From Nitrospinota bacterium (GTDB taxonomy: Bacteria > Nitrospinota_A > UBA7883 > JACRGQ01): DNA of 38,324 nt. The DNA is taken from NCBI GenBank assembly GCA_016212275.1, contig JACRGR010000046.1, positions 1 to 38,324 of the forward strand, given 5' to 3'. The position numbers and the translations under genes were made by a program. How positions within the stretch are numbered: the first letter of the stretch is position 1; the number at the start of each line of letters is the position of its first letter. Below the pieces are notes generated by a model. It had not been told where the DNA came from and made no database searches. It saw only the letters and a list, made by a program, of their open reading frames with translations. This document shows positions 24,467-32,362 of the stretch, in pieces.

Positions 24467-25300
24467 ATGTATCCCGCGCTGTTCATCGGCCCTTTGACCG
24501 TCAGCACATGGCGGCTGACGGTACTGCTGGCGGTCATCCTTACATGGGTTTTGCTCCTGCGGCGCACCGGCAGGCTGGGGTACAACGGCCGGGACATTTT
24601 CTACTGGGTGCTGTCCGGCCTTGTTGTGGGGTTTGTGGGGGGGCAAACATTCAACGTCCTCATCCCGTACCTCGCCGGGGGGCAGGACGCGGAAACGCGG
24701 GAAGTGCTTTCATCCGGCATGACGGTCATCGGCTCCATAGTGCTGTGCATCGTGTACAGCCTTTTGTACCTGAAATACTTTTTGAAGCTCGATCCGTGGC
24801 CCGTGCTGGACGCGGTGGCGTTCTCATTGCCATTGCCGCTTTTTTTCGGGCGGATCGGGTGCCTGCTGAACGGGTGCTGTTACGGACGGCTCTCGCCCGA
24901 TTGGGCGCGGGGGACGCCGCTTTCGCTTTTCACGTTACGCAAGGATGCGTTTGCCCAAAATACGTTCGCGGACATCCACATGCCCAATGTCCCCGGCAAC
25001 GCACTGCTGTGGAATTTCCCGATGATGGATGCGGCAAACGCGCTATTCATCCTTGTGCTTGCCGAAAGCCTTTTTCGCAACCGGGAACGGTGGCGGCTGG
25101 GGAACGGCGCGGTGTTCTCCATCACCGTGACGATGTACGCATTCAGCCGTTTTTTCCTTGAGTTCTTCCGCGAGGACAAGCCGGTATCATGGGCGCCGCT
25201 CAATCCGTGGCAGGTGGCGCTGGCGGCGCTGTTCATTGTTTTTCTCGTGGTGACACTCGGGCGGGTTCGCACGTTTGACAAAAATCCTTCCGGGCGGTAA
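24467..25300 (+). CDS. Lgt-family (prolipoprotein diacylglyceryl transferase-like) membrane protein
   Basis: A 277-residue protein with about seven membrane helices and an Lgt-like N-terminus (MYPALFIGPLTVSTW). Lgt moves diacylglycerol from phosphatidylglycerol to the lipobox Cys of prolipoproteins. Here the usual GRIGNF-type signature reads GRIGCLLNGCCYG (129-139), with Cys where Lgt has Asn, and the loop that holds the essential His in E. coli Lgt (GGMSFHGG) reads SGMTVIGS, so His is replaced by Ile88. FSRFFLEFFREDKP near the C-terminus is retained. This may be an Lgt-like paralogue with another lipid or acceptor substrate rather than the housekeeping enzyme. It is divergent from the triple radical SAM array. 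Confidence 0.8.
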   Translation: MYPALFIGPLTVSTWRLTVLLAVILTWVLLLRRTGRLGYNGRDIFYWVLSGLVVGFVGGQTFNVLIPYLAGGQDAETREVLSSGMTVIGSIVLCIVYSLLYLKYFLKLDPWPVLDAVAFSLPLPLFFGRIGCLLNGCCYGRLSPDWARGTPLSLFTLRKDAFAQNTFADIHMPNVPGNALLWNFPMMDAANALFILVLAESLFRNRERWRLGNGAVFSITVTMYAFSRFFLEFFREDKPVSWAPLNPWQVALAALFIVFLVVTLGRVRTFDKNPSGR

Positions 25301-25398
25301 CATCCGCCCCATGTTTATACAAACGCGCATTCTGGCCCTTAAACCGTGGCTTATGGCACTCTGCCGCCGCGGCCTGCCGGTCTAGCGTTTTCTTTCTG

Positions 25399-25424
25399 GC
25401 AACCGCGGATGGAGCCGCGGTTGC
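25399..25424. repeat. Perfect 10-bp hairpin upstream of the EamA gene
   Basis: GCAACCGCGG (25399-25408) and CCGCGGTTGC (25415-25424) enclose a six-base loop. No T-run follows on either strand, so it is not a standard terminator. It could structure the leader of the transporter mRNA or attenuate read-through from the Lgt-like gene. Confidence 0.6.
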
Positions 25425-25469
25425 ACAGCGCATACCCGGCGCCATCCCGATATATAAGGAGTGGACTTT

Positions 25470-26375
25470 ATGTCCGACGACAGCCGGTACGCGCGCAACG
25501 CCCTGACCGGGGCATTCATCGTTTTCCTTGCGGCCGCCGCATTTTCGGCCAAGGCGGTGCTGGTGAAGCTCGCCTACCGCTATCACACCGACGCGCTCAC
25601 GGTGCTCACCTTGCGGATGCTGTTTGCATTGCCGTTCTTCATCGCTATGGCGGTGTGGGGTGAACGGAGCGCCACCGCCCGGGTGTCACGGCGAGATTTC
25701 GCCCTCATCGCGGTATTGGGGCTGACCGGTTTCTACCTTTCGGCCTATCTCGATTTTCTGGGGCTTGAGTATGTGTCGGCGGGGCTGGAGCGGCTGATAC
25801 TCTTTTTGTACCCCACTTTTGTCGTTCTGCTTTCCGCCTTTTTTATGGGCAGGCGGATAACGCGGCGGGACCTGTTCGCATTGGCGCTGTGCTATGCGGG
25901 GGCCGCGCTGGCGTTTTTCCACGAGGCGCGGCTGGAAGGGAGCAACGTGGGGTTGGGGGCCGGGCTTATCGCCTTTTGCACGCTTGCCTACGCCGTGTAC
26001 CTTGTCGCCGGGGCCGAGGTGATAAAGCGCACCGGGCCGGTGCGGTTCACCGCGTATGTGATGATCGTGTCCAGCGCCGCGGTGCTGGCGCATTATGCGG
26101 TGGAGCGGGGAATTGTGCCTCCGAACGTATCCACCGAGGTTGTGCATATCACGCTGTTCATGGCGGTGGCGGCTACGGTGTTTCCGGTGTTTCTGATGTC
26201 GGAGGGGCTACGGCGCATCGGGGCCAGCCGCGCGGCGATCATCAGTTCGGTGGGGCCGGTGATAACGATATTCCTGGCTTACGCGGTGCTGGGGGAGCAG
26301 GTCTCCGCCATGCAGATCGCCGGCACGGCGCTCATCATCGCGGGGGTGCTTGCCGTGAGCGGCAAGGCGGAGTGA
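25470..26375 (+). CDS. EamA/DMT family transporter
   Basis: A 301-residue inner-membrane protein with about ten hydrophobic helices arranged as two EamA repeats (roughly 10-140 and 150-295). It belongs to the drug/metabolite transporter superfamily, whose members export amino acids, metabolites or sugars; the substrate cannot be read from sequence. GLERLILFLYPTFVVLLSAF in repeat 1 and ASRAAIISSVGPVITIFLAY in repeat 2 are typical. The ATG at 25470 has TAAGGAG at ideal spacing; a GTG three codons upstream overlaps that site and is unlikely. It is convergent with the sdh genes and separated from them by a palindromic repeat. Confidence 0.9.
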   Translation: MSDDSRYARNALTGAFIVFLAAAAFSAKAVLVKLAYRYHTDALTVLTLRMLFALPFFIAMAVWGERSATARVSRRDFALIAVLGLTGFYLSAYLDFLGLEYVSAGLERLILFLYPTFVVLLSAFFMGRRITRRDLFALALCYAGAALAFFHEARLEGSNVGLGAGLIAFCTLAYAVYLVAGAEVIKRTGPVRFTAYVMIVSSAAVLAHYAVERGIVPPNVSTEVVHITLFMAVAATVFPVFLMSEGLRRIGASRAAIISSVGPVITIFLAYAVLGEQVSAMQIAGTALIIAGVLAVSGKAE

Positions 26376-26396
26376 ACCTCCCAATTTGATTTCATA

Positions 26397-26472
26397 GTCA
26401 TTGCGAGGAGCGTATGCGACGAAGCAATCTCCTCCCAAAAGCAGGGGATTGCTTCGCTACGCTCGCAATGAC
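26397..26472. repeat. Palindromic intergenic repeat (REP/MITE-like)
   Basis: An imperfect inverted repeat of about 76 bp lies between convergent genes. The left arm starts GTCATTGCGAGGAGCG and ends GAAGCAATCT; the right arm (26446-26472) is its near-complement, ending CGCTCGCAATGAC. Very similar palindromes occur between genes in many unrelated bacterial genomes as dispersed repeats. As RNA it would form a long hairpin that could end or protect both converging transcripts. Confidence 0.8.
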
Positions 26473-26496
26473 AAAGAGCGGCCGTTTGATGCTGGT

Positions 26497-27375
26497 TTAC
26501 GCGGTGATCTTTTTCAGCGCGTCGTTCGGCAGGACGATGTGCGTGTTCAGTTTCAGGTCGTCCAGCGACGCGCCCAGCGCCAGCGCCACCAACTGCGGGT
26601 AGTGCAATATCGGCAGGCCGATGCGCCGCTCGAAAATCGTCTCGATCTCCGGCTGGTACGAGTCCATGTTCAGGTGGCACAGCGGGCACGGCGTCATCAG
26701 GCAGTCCGCCCCCGCTTCCAGCGCGCCCAGTATCGCGTTGCCCGAAAGCTGGAGCGAATTCGTCTTGTTCGGCATCAGTATCGGGAAGCCGCAACATTTT
26801 TGCTTCTGCGGGTAGTCCACCACGGTGCCGCCCACCGCCTCGATCAGCTTTTCCAGATAGTCGGGCCTGTCCGGCACCTTCGTGTCGGAATACTCGTGCG
26901 GGCGCAGGACGTAGCACCCGTAGAACGGGGCCACTTTCAGGCCAGAAAGTTTGCGGGTGACGCGCCGGGCCAGATTGTCCAGACCGTAGTCTTCCTGGAT
27001 GATCTGGTAGAAGTGCTTTACCTTCACCCGTCCGGCGTAGGTCCTGCCAGTGTCTTTTTTCAGTTCCGTGTTCACCTTTTCCATGTGCTTCGGGTCGTTC
27101 GCCATTTTTATCTGCGCGTGGCGCAGAACGCCCTGGCAGGTGCCGCAGATGGTCATGATGTCCGTGCCGCGTTCCTCGGCCAGCGCGAAGGTGCGCGCGT
27201 TCAGCGCGTCGGCCAGCACGGGATTGTCTTCCTGTATCACGCCCGCGCCGCAACAGGTGGCGTCTTTCATATCCTCAAGCTGGATGCCCAGCCGCTCCGC
27301 CGCGTACACGGTGGCGGCCAGCAGTTCGCGCCCGGCCCCCTTGGCCACGCAACCGGTGAAAAGGGCGTACTTCAT
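26497..27375 (-). CDS. sdhE: Succinate dehydrogenase/fumarate reductase subunit E, heterodisulfide-reductase-B-like
   Basis: A 292-residue protein with two CCG domains, the fold of HdrB and of the membrane-associating subunit of E-type succinate:quinone reductases. The cysteines fit the motif twice: Cys9, Cys41-Cys42, Cys77, Cys80 and Cys154, Cys194-Cys195, Cys230, Cys233 (spacings of 31, 34, 39 and 34 residues). These bind an Fe-S cluster of the unusual cuboidal type and may bind zinc. No transmembrane helix is seen, so membrane contact would be peripheral. The AAGGAG ribosome site overlaps the sdhB stop, four bases upstream. It could equally serve a soluble thiol:fumarate reductase-type complex. 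Confidence 0.88.
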   Translation of the reverse strand: MKYALFTGCVAKGAGRELLAATVYAAERLGIQLEDMKDATCCGAGVIQEDNPVLADALNARTFALAEERGTDIMTICGTCQGVLRHAQIKMANDPKHMEKVNTELKKDTGRTYAGRVKVKHFYQIIQEDYGLDNLARRVTRKLSGLKVAPFYGCYVLRPHEYSDTKVPDRPDYLEKLIEAVGGTVVDYPQKQKCCGFPILMPNKTNSLQLSGNAILGALEAGADCLMTPCPLCHLNMDSYQPEIETIFERRIGLPILHYPQLVALALGASLDDLKLNTHIVLPNDALKKITA

Positions 27376-27379
27376 TTGC

Positions 27380-28351
27380 CTACTCCTTGCGATATTCGTC
27401 GAACCTGCGGAACATCTTCCGCACCTCGCCGATCTTTTCTATCATGTGCGGGATGAGCGACGGGTTCTTGCGCCGGATGAACATGCGGAACCCCACCGGG
27501 ATGAGGCTGAAAATGCCGTCGAGGTTGAAACCCACCGACCGCACCGGCAGGTAGTTCTCGTTCAAAAGACCGCCGCCGCCGATACCCTTGAAGCCGCCCA
27601 CCGATTCGCGGAAGCCCAGCACATGCCGGGCGCCGTTGTTGTTCGTAAATCCGTGCACCATCGCGGCGGTGCGCAGTTCCTTGATGCGGTCCAGCGGCTT
27701 GGCGTCGGTGGGGCACCGGGTGGAGCACTCGGCGCAATGGGTGCAGTCCCACATGCCGTGGAGCCTGCTCAGGTAATCCAAGCGGCTTTCCGTTTCCGCG
27801 TCGCGCGTGTCGTACACGAACCGCTGGCCCTTCGCCAGCGTGGCGGGTCCCAGGAATTTCGAGTCCACCTCCAGCGCGTTGCAGTCCGAAAAACAACTGG
27901 CGCACAGGATGCAGGTGGAGGCGTGGTCTATCTTCATCTGGTCGTCGTGGCTTTGGAGGCGTTCCTTTTCGTAATGCTCGCCTTCGTCCGGCTGGAGCCA
28001 CGGTTTTATTTTTTCCAGCGAAGCCCAGAACGGTTCCAGGTCCACCGCCAGGTCCTTTATAGTTTTCATGTTGCCCAGCGGCTCTATTTTCACCGCGCCG
28101 TCCATCACCACGTCCACCGCCTGCGTTTTGCAGGCCAGCCGGGCATGGCCGTTCACGCGCATGGCGCACGAGCCGCAGATGGCGCTCCGGCACGACATGC
28201 GGAAGGTCAGGGTGCCGTCCTGTTGCCACTTGATGAGGTTCAGGCAGTCCAGCAGGGTGGCGCCTTTCGGGATGTCCAGGAAAAAGTCCTGGAAATACGG
28301 CTTCGCGTCGGTCTCGGAGTTGTACCGGGAAACGATGAACTTCGTGGCCAT
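27380..28351 (-). CDS. sdhB: Succinate dehydrogenase/fumarate reductase iron-sulfur subunit
   Basis: A 323-residue electron-transfer subunit. The plant-type [2Fe-2S] ligands are Cys54, Cys59, Cys62 and Cys74 (MSCRSAICGSCAMRVNGHA). A first C-terminal cluster uses Cys147, 150, 153 and 157. The second has Cys203, 206, 209 and 213, that is CxxCxxCxxxCP, where classical enzymes have a [3Fe-4S] site with one Cys fewer. The extra Cys, predicting a [4Fe-4S] cluster, is a hallmark of E-type enzymes. A C-terminal extension of about 80 residues follows the clusters. The ATG overlaps the sdhA stop by one base (TGATG). Confidence 0.93.
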   Translation of the reverse strand: MATKFIVSRYNSETDAKPYFQDFFLDIPKGATLLDCLNLIKWQQDGTLTFRMSCRSAICGSCAMRVNGHARLACKTQAVDVVMDGAVKIEPLGNMKTIKDLAVDLEPFWASLEKIKPWLQPDEGEHYEKERLQSHDDQMKIDHASTCILCASCFSDCNALEVDSKFLGPATLAKGQRFVYDTRDAETESRLDYLSRLHGMWDCTHCAECSTRCPTDAKPLDRIKELRTAAMVHGFTNNNGARHVLGFRESVGGFKGIGGGGLLNENYLPVRSVGFNLDGIFSLIPVGFRMFIRRKNPSLIPHMIEKIGEVRKMFRRFDEYRKE

Positions 28352-30066
28352 CAGTATTTCCTTTCCTGCGGCTGGTGTTTCGTCACCACCACCGGCTTGT
28401 ATTCAAGCTGTATGGAGCCGTCCGGCTTTTTGTAGGCCAGCGTGTGCTTCATCCAATTCTCGTCGTCGCGCTTGGGGAAATCGGTGCGCGCGTGCGCGCC
28501 CCGGCTTTCGGTGCGGGCAAGCGCTCCCTCGATGATCAGTTCGCTGTATTCCAGCATGTTGGCCAGTTCCAGCGCCTCGATGATCTCGGTGTTGAACAGC
28601 CTGCCCTTGTCGGTCACGCGCACTTTTTTAAAGCGTTGTTGGAGCGCTTTCAGCGCCACCTTTCCGGCTGTCAGCCCCTCTTTGCTCCGGTACACGCCCA
28701 CGTTCTTGCTCATTGCGTCTTTCAGGTCGTTGCGGATGTCGTTCGCCGATTCGGTGGCGGGGGTGTTCAAAAGGTCGTCTATCCGCTTGCGCGCCTTGCG
28801 CACTTCTTCCGCCTCGTTTATCTTCTCGTGCCGCGCCTCTATCGTGTACGCCAGCGCGGCCTTACCGGCGCGCCGCCCGAACACGCAGGCGTCCAGCAGG
28901 GAGTTCGTGCCAAGCCGGTTCGCGCCATGCACGGAAACGCAAGCACACTCGCCAGCGGCGAAGAAGCCCGGCACCTTCGTCTTTTGCGAATCGCGGATTA
29001 CCTGACAGTCGTTGTTCACCGGGATGCCGCCCATGCTGTAGTGCGCGGTGGGCTGTATCGGTATCGGGTGGTCTATGCAGTCCACGCCGAGGAAGTCTAT
29101 TGCCAGTTGCCGTATCTGCGGCAGTTTTTCCAGTATCTTTTCGCGGCCCAGGTGGCGCAGGTCAATGTAGATGAAGTCCTTGCCGTCTATGCCGCGTCCT
29201 TCGTTTATCTCGGTTTGCTCGGCGCGGCTCACGATGTCGCGCGGGGCAAGCTCCATGCGGGATTTGGCGTACTTCTCCATGAAACGCTCGCCCTTGCTGT
29301 TTATCAGGTAGCCGCCTTCGCCGCGCGCCGCCTCGGACATCAAAATACCCTGCTGGTACAGGCCGGTGGGGTGGAACTGCACGAACTCCATGTCCTCCAG
29401 CGGCAGGCCGGCCCGCAGGGTGGCCATGATGCCGTCGCCGGTATTGGCGAACGCGTTGGAGGTGATGCGGTAGGCGCGCCCGTAGCCGCCCGTGCCGAAT
29501 ATCACCGTCTTGGCGTGAATGACCTCTATCTCGCCGGTCTTGATGTTTATCATCGTGATGCCGCGCGCGCTCCCGTCCTCGTAAATGAGGTTGAGCAGAT
29601 ACCATTCGTTGTAGTAGGTGATGTTCTGCTTGTGCTTGTACGATTGCTCGTACAGGACGTGCAACAGAGCGTGGCCCGTGCGGTCCGCCGCGTAGCACGC
29701 ACGCGGGTGCGAATGCCCGCCGAACTCGCGCTGGGCTATGCGCCCCTTGGAATCGCGGGAGAACACGCACCCCAGCCGCTCCATCTCGATGATGGTCTCC
29801 GGAGCCTCGCTCGTCATTATCGCTATCGCGTCCTGGTCGCCCAGGTAGTCGGAGCCTTTTACGGTGTCGAACTCGTGGCTATCCACTGAGTCCTTTTCGT
29901 CCTCGTTCGCCATGGCCGCGGCCACGCCGCCTTGCGCCGCGCCCGAATGCGAGCGCGAGGGGTACACTTTGGAAACCACGGCCACGTCCACTTTACCGGC
30001 CATTTCCAGCGCGGCGCGAAGCCCCGCCAGTCCCGCGCCAACGATAACCACGTCATGCTGTCTCAT
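28351..30066 (-). CDS. sdhA: Succinate dehydrogenase/fumarate reductase flavoprotein subunit
   Basis: A 571-residue FAD subunit that interconverts succinate and fumarate. The dinucleotide fold [17 protein letters not shown] opens the protein and His40 in [11 protein letters not shown] is the expected covalent FAD attachment residue. Catalytic-region motifs [17 protein letters not shown] and [10 protein letters not shown] are present. The direction of the reaction in vivo cannot be told from sequence. The ATG overlaps the fumarase beta stop (ATGA), so the fumarase and dehydrogenase genes form one tightly packed unit. No cytochrome b anchor subunit is encoded here. Confidence 0.96.
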   Translation of the reverse strand: MRQHDVVIVGAGLAGLRAALEMAGKVDVAVVSKVYPSRSHSGAAQGGVAAAMANEDEKDSVDSHEFDTVKGSDYLGDQDAIAIMTSEAPETIIEMERLGCVFSRDSKGRIAQREFGGHSHPRACYAADRTGHALLHVLYEQSYKHKQNITYYNEWYLLNLIYEDGSARGITMINIKTGEIEVIHAKTVIFGTGGYGRAYRITSNAFANTGDGIMATLRAGLPLEDMEFVQFHPTGLYQQGILMSEAARGEGGYLINSKGERFMEKYAKSRMELAPRDIVSRAEQTEINEGRGIDGKDFIYIDLRHLGREKILEKLPQIRQLAIDFLGVDCIDHPIPIQPTAHYSMGGIPVNNDCQVIRDSQKTKVPGFFAAGECACVSVHGANRLGTNSLLDACVFGRRAGKAALAYTIEARHEKINEAEEVRKARKRIDDLLNTPATESANDIRNDLKDAMSKNVGVYRSKEGLTAGKVALKALQQRFKKVRVTDKGRLFNTEIIEALELANMLEYSELIIEGALARTESRGAHARTDFPKRDDENWMKHTLAYKKPDGSIQLEYKPVVVTKHQPQERKY

Positions 30067-30623
30067 TTGGCCTTCCTGTATTGAGCCTTGCCGATCTCAT
30101 AGAGGTCGTTGCCGTTCACGTCGTTTATCACCACGGCGCGGAAATCCTCCACCACAAGCCGCCGGACCGCTTCCGGCCCCAAATCGTCGTACGCTATCAC
30201 TTCCGCCGCCTTTATGGAGCGGGCGATGAGCGCCGCGGCGCCCCCGATGGCGGCGAAGTACACGCATTTGTGCTTCTTCATCGCGTCCACCACCTTTTTG
30301 TCGCGCATTCCCTTGCCGATCATCCCCTTCATGCCCACTTCCATCAGCCGTTCCGCATAGAGATCCATGCGGTAACTGGTGGTGGGGCCAGCGGAACCGA
30401 TGACTTGGCCCGGTTTCGCTGGCGACGGCCCCACATAATAGATGACCTGTCCGGTCATGTCAAACGGCAGGGGTTTGCCCGCGTCCAGCGTGTCCACCAG
30501 CCGCTTGTGCGCCACGTCGCGCGCGGTGTACAGCACGCCGCTGATGGATACCTGGTCGCCCGCTTTCAGTTGCGCAACCGCCGCGTCGTCCAGCGGGGTG
30601 GTCAGTTTTATCAGGTCGGCCAT
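30063..30623 (-). CDS. fumB: Class I fumarate hydratase beta subunit
   Basis: A 186-residue C-terminal-half subunit of the two-subunit, Fe-S-dependent fumarase (also called the tartrate dehydratase beta family). Signatures are [39 protein letters not shown] and [14 protein letters not shown]. The ATG at 30623 shares its A with the TAA of the alpha subunit, which should ensure paired synthesis. A much longer open frame upstream is only the shadow of the alpha gene. Together the two subunits hydrate fumarate to malate, feeding or draining the neighbouring dehydrogenase. Confidence 0.94.
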   Translation of the reverse strand: MADLIKLTTPLDDAAVAQLKAGDQVSISGVLYTARDVAHKRLVDTLDAGKPLPFDMTGQVIYYVGPSPAKPGQVIGSAGPTTSYRMDLYAERLMEVGMKGMIGKGMRDKKVVDAMKKHKCVYFAAIGGAAALIARSIKAAEVIAYDDLGPEAVRRLVVEDFRAVVINDVNGNDLYEIGKAQYRKAK

Positions 30624-31462
30624 TACAGTGTCGCCTCTTTGTGGCGGCTGGCGTGGCAACAGATGTTCACCGCCACCGGGAGCGAGGCGATGTGGCACGG
30701 GTGTTTTTCTATGTGCACCGCCATCGCGTACACCAGCCCGCCCAATCCCTGCGGCCCCATGCCGAGCGCGTTTATCTTTTCCAGCATTTCCGCTTCCAGT
30801 TCCGCCAGTTCCTTGTCCGGGTTCGGCGCGCCTATCTTCCGCAGGAGCGCTTTTTTTGCGTTGGTCATGCACTTCTCGGCGCTCCCGCCGATGCCCACAC
30901 CCACGATCACGGGCGGGCAGGGGTTGCTCCCCGCTTCTTCGCACCGCTTCACCACGAAGTCCACAATCCCTTTTTTACCGGCGGAGGGGGCCAGCATGGT
31001 CAGGCGCGACATGTTTTCGCTTCCGCCACCTTTGGGCGCGGCGGTTATTTTCAGCTTGTCCCCTTTCACCATTTCCACAAGTACCACCGAGGGGGTGTTG
31101 TCTTTGGTGTTCACGCGGGTGAACGGATCGCAAATGGATTTGCGGAGGTAGCCTTCGGCGTATCCCTGCCGCACCCCTTCGTCTATCGCCTCTTGCAGGA
31201 GCGCGCCTTCTATGTGTACGTCCTGCCCCAATTCCACGAAAAAAACAGCCATGCCGGTATCCTGGCAGATCGGCGCCTGTTCGGTGGCGGCTATCTCGGC
31301 GTTTTTAATGAGGGTTTTGAAGACCGCCTGGCCCACGGGGGATGCTTCGTCTTTCAGACCTTTTTCAAAGGCCGCAACCACATCGGCGCCGAGGTCGGTA
31401 TTCGCCTTTATCACCATCTCTTTGACGGCTTTGGCGATGATGTCGGCGTGAATGGTTCTCAA
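30623..31462 (-). CDS. fumA: Class I fumarate hydratase alpha subunit
   Basis: A 279-residue Fe-S subunit of two-part fumarase. Cluster ligands are expected at Cys66 (PICQDTG), Cys182 (NPCPPVIVGVGIGG) and Cys268 or 269 (VNICCH). I chose a TTG start at 31462 with ribosome site GGGGGAA, because it gives the family N-terminus RTIHADIIAKAVKEM; an in-frame ATG further upstream adds an unconserved basic tail. The TTG overlaps the TGA of a six-codon frame (MRGNIF), which may be chance. It is the first gene of the fumarase-succinate dehydrogenase unit, downstream of a repeat-rich island. Confidence 0.92.
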   Translation of the reverse strand: MRTIHADIIAKAVKEMVIKANTDLGADVVAAFEKGLKDEASPVGQAVFKTLIKNAEIAATEQAPICQDTGMAVFFVELGQDVHIEGALLQEAIDEGVRQGYAEGYLRKSICDPFTRVNTKDNTPSVVLVEMVKGDKLKITAAPKGGGSENMSRLTMLAPSAGKKGIVDFVVKRCEEAGSNPCPPVIVGVGIGGSAEKCMTNAKKALLRKIGAPNPDKELAELEAEMLEKINALGMGPQGLGGLVYAMAVHIEKHPCHIASLPVAVNICCHASRHKEATL

Positions 31463-31560
31463 AAAATGTTCCCCCGCATTTAATAGTAAGGCCCTATTAT
31501 CCCCGAAAGTTCCCGGTTTGTGTACCCGGATTTTTAGTTTTTTCTTTTTTGAATCGGAAC

Positions 31561-31696
31561 CACTGATGAACACAAGATGGGGGAATCCGCGGATTACGCG
31601 GATGCCGCGGATAGGGTATTGCCCCTGGGCTTATTGCGGTAGGTGCGAATTCATTCGCACCGTAAGGGACGAAATTTCGTCAAGTAGTACGCGGCC
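31561..31696. repeat. Intergenic repeat tract with palindromes left of the inverted-repeat element
   Basis: No gene is seen here. The tract holds a short GCGGAT-rich repeat (around 31587-31612), a perfect 9-bp hairpin GGTGCGAAT/ATTCGCACC (31642-31661) and the perfect palindrome GACGAAATTTCGTC (31668-31681). Together with the following element it looks like a landing zone for small repeats between fumA and the nfn operon. Confidence 0.6.
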
Positions 31697-32168
31697 AATA
31701 AGTCATTAAGTCAAGCCTGACCCCATTTTGATGGCAAATATAAAACTCCAGAAGGCAGAGATATTAGCGTTGGTCAAAATACTCCTTTCTATGGCTTTGT
31801 GGTTTGCGATTTAACCCAGAAGGTAAAAACTTGGCTAAGAAATGAAAAGGATTTCAAAGAAATGCCTGACGGAAAAGGATGGTTTTACTGGCATAGCAAT
31901 CTCAACTTATACATGGAAGTAATTAGCTGGGACAAAATGCTAAGAGACGCTGAAATGAGAAACCGGATATTTTTCCACAAGCTTGGAATTCAATAACACA
32001 TGTAATTCACTCCTGTCCGGGGAAAAATAAGGGGATGGCCTATCCGGTTCTTGTGTTCGATAATGGAAATGCGACTTACCCTTATCGACACAGGAGGGAC
32101 AAGCCACGCCCCATTTCAATGTCGGTGTCGGTGTCATGTTGGGGTCAGCCTTGACTATTTGACTTATT
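31697..32168. mobile_element. ~472-bp element bounded by 29-bp inverted repeats (non-autonomous)
   Basis: The left end (31697-31725) begins AATAAGTCATTAAGTCAAG and ends CTGACCCCA; the right end (32140-32168) is its inverse, matching at 25 of 29 positions by eye. No transposase lies between; instead there is an A+T-rich gene remnant and nested inverted repeats (TGTGTTCGATAA at 32052-32063 with TTATCGACACA at 32082-32092; CTCCTGT at 32010-32016 with ACAGGAG at 32090-32096). No target-site duplication was seen. It may be a MITE-like element, or a sequence trapped between two copies of a dispersed repeat. Confidence 0.65.
31721..31996 (+). pseudogene. 3' remnant of a gene, possibly a large ATP-binding protein
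   Basis: An open frame of about 90 codons runs to TAA at 31994-31996 but has a stop at 31718-31720, exactly at the left inverted repeat, and no convincing start. The translation (TPFYGFVVCDLTQKVKTW, NLNLYMEVISWDKML, RNRIFFHKLGIQ) looks like the conserved C-terminus of a larger protein; I recall similar ends in HSP90/histidine-kinase-like ATP-binding proteins of phage-defence type, but this is from memory and uncertain. Its base composition is clearly A+T-richer than every neighbour, pointing to transfer from another source. Confidence 0.5.
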
Positions 32169-32190
32169 TTATCACCCCAGTTGTGTGCGG

Positions 32191-32236
32191 GATTCCCGCT
32201 CCCCGCCTTCGCGGGAACAAGCTTCGCGGGAATGAC
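32191..32236. repeat. Palindromic GC-rich intergenic repeat
   Basis: ATTCCCGC (32192-32199) pairs with GCGGGAAT (32226-32233), and TTCGCGGGAA occurs twice directly (32208-32217 and 32223-32232). Sequences of this pattern are common dispersed intergenic repeats in many bacteria. Confidence 0.6.
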
Positions 32237-32252
32237 AAAGAGGGGCGGAAAT

Positions 32253-32287
32253 AAAAAAGCCCCGCTCCGGGTTTGCTGGAGCAGGGC
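32253..32287 (-). terminator. Intrinsic terminator of the nfn operon
   Basis: On the minus strand the stem GCCCTGCTCC/GGAGCGGGGC (one mismatch, nine-base loop, 32259-32287) is followed by TTTTTT (32258-32253). It lies about 75 bp beyond the nfnB stop and would end that transcript. Confidence 0.82.
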
Positions 32288-32309
32288 GAATATCGCTACG
32301 AGGGCCGCT

Positions 32310-32346
32310 AGGGATTCTTCGGTCGCTTGCGCTCCCTCAGAACGAC
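32310..32346. repeat. Dispersed-type intergenic repeat fragment
   Basis: The stretch beginning AGGGATTCTTCGGTCGCTTG and ending GCTCCCTCAGAACGAC has the look of a widespread intergenic repeat (GGGA and TCCC form short inverted ends). It lies just beyond the nfnB stop codon. Confidence 0.5.
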
Positions 32347-32362
32347 GCGCTTTTTCCCATTC

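Noticed and set aside
25399..25424. Hairpin read as an intrinsic terminator for the Lgt-like gene
   Set aside because: No T-run follows on either strand.
26397..26472. CRISPR repeat or array
   Set aside because: It is a single inverted repeat, not a series of direct repeats with regular spacers; no array was found anywhere in the window.
30624..30944. An N-terminal extension of the fumarase beta subunit
   Set aside because: It is out-of-frame shadow of the alpha gene; the ATG at 30623 gives the family N-terminus and overlaps the alpha stop.
31697..32168. Complete insertion sequence
   Set aside because: The inverted ends are clear, but no transposase frame lies inside and no target duplication is seen, so only a non-autonomous element is claimed.
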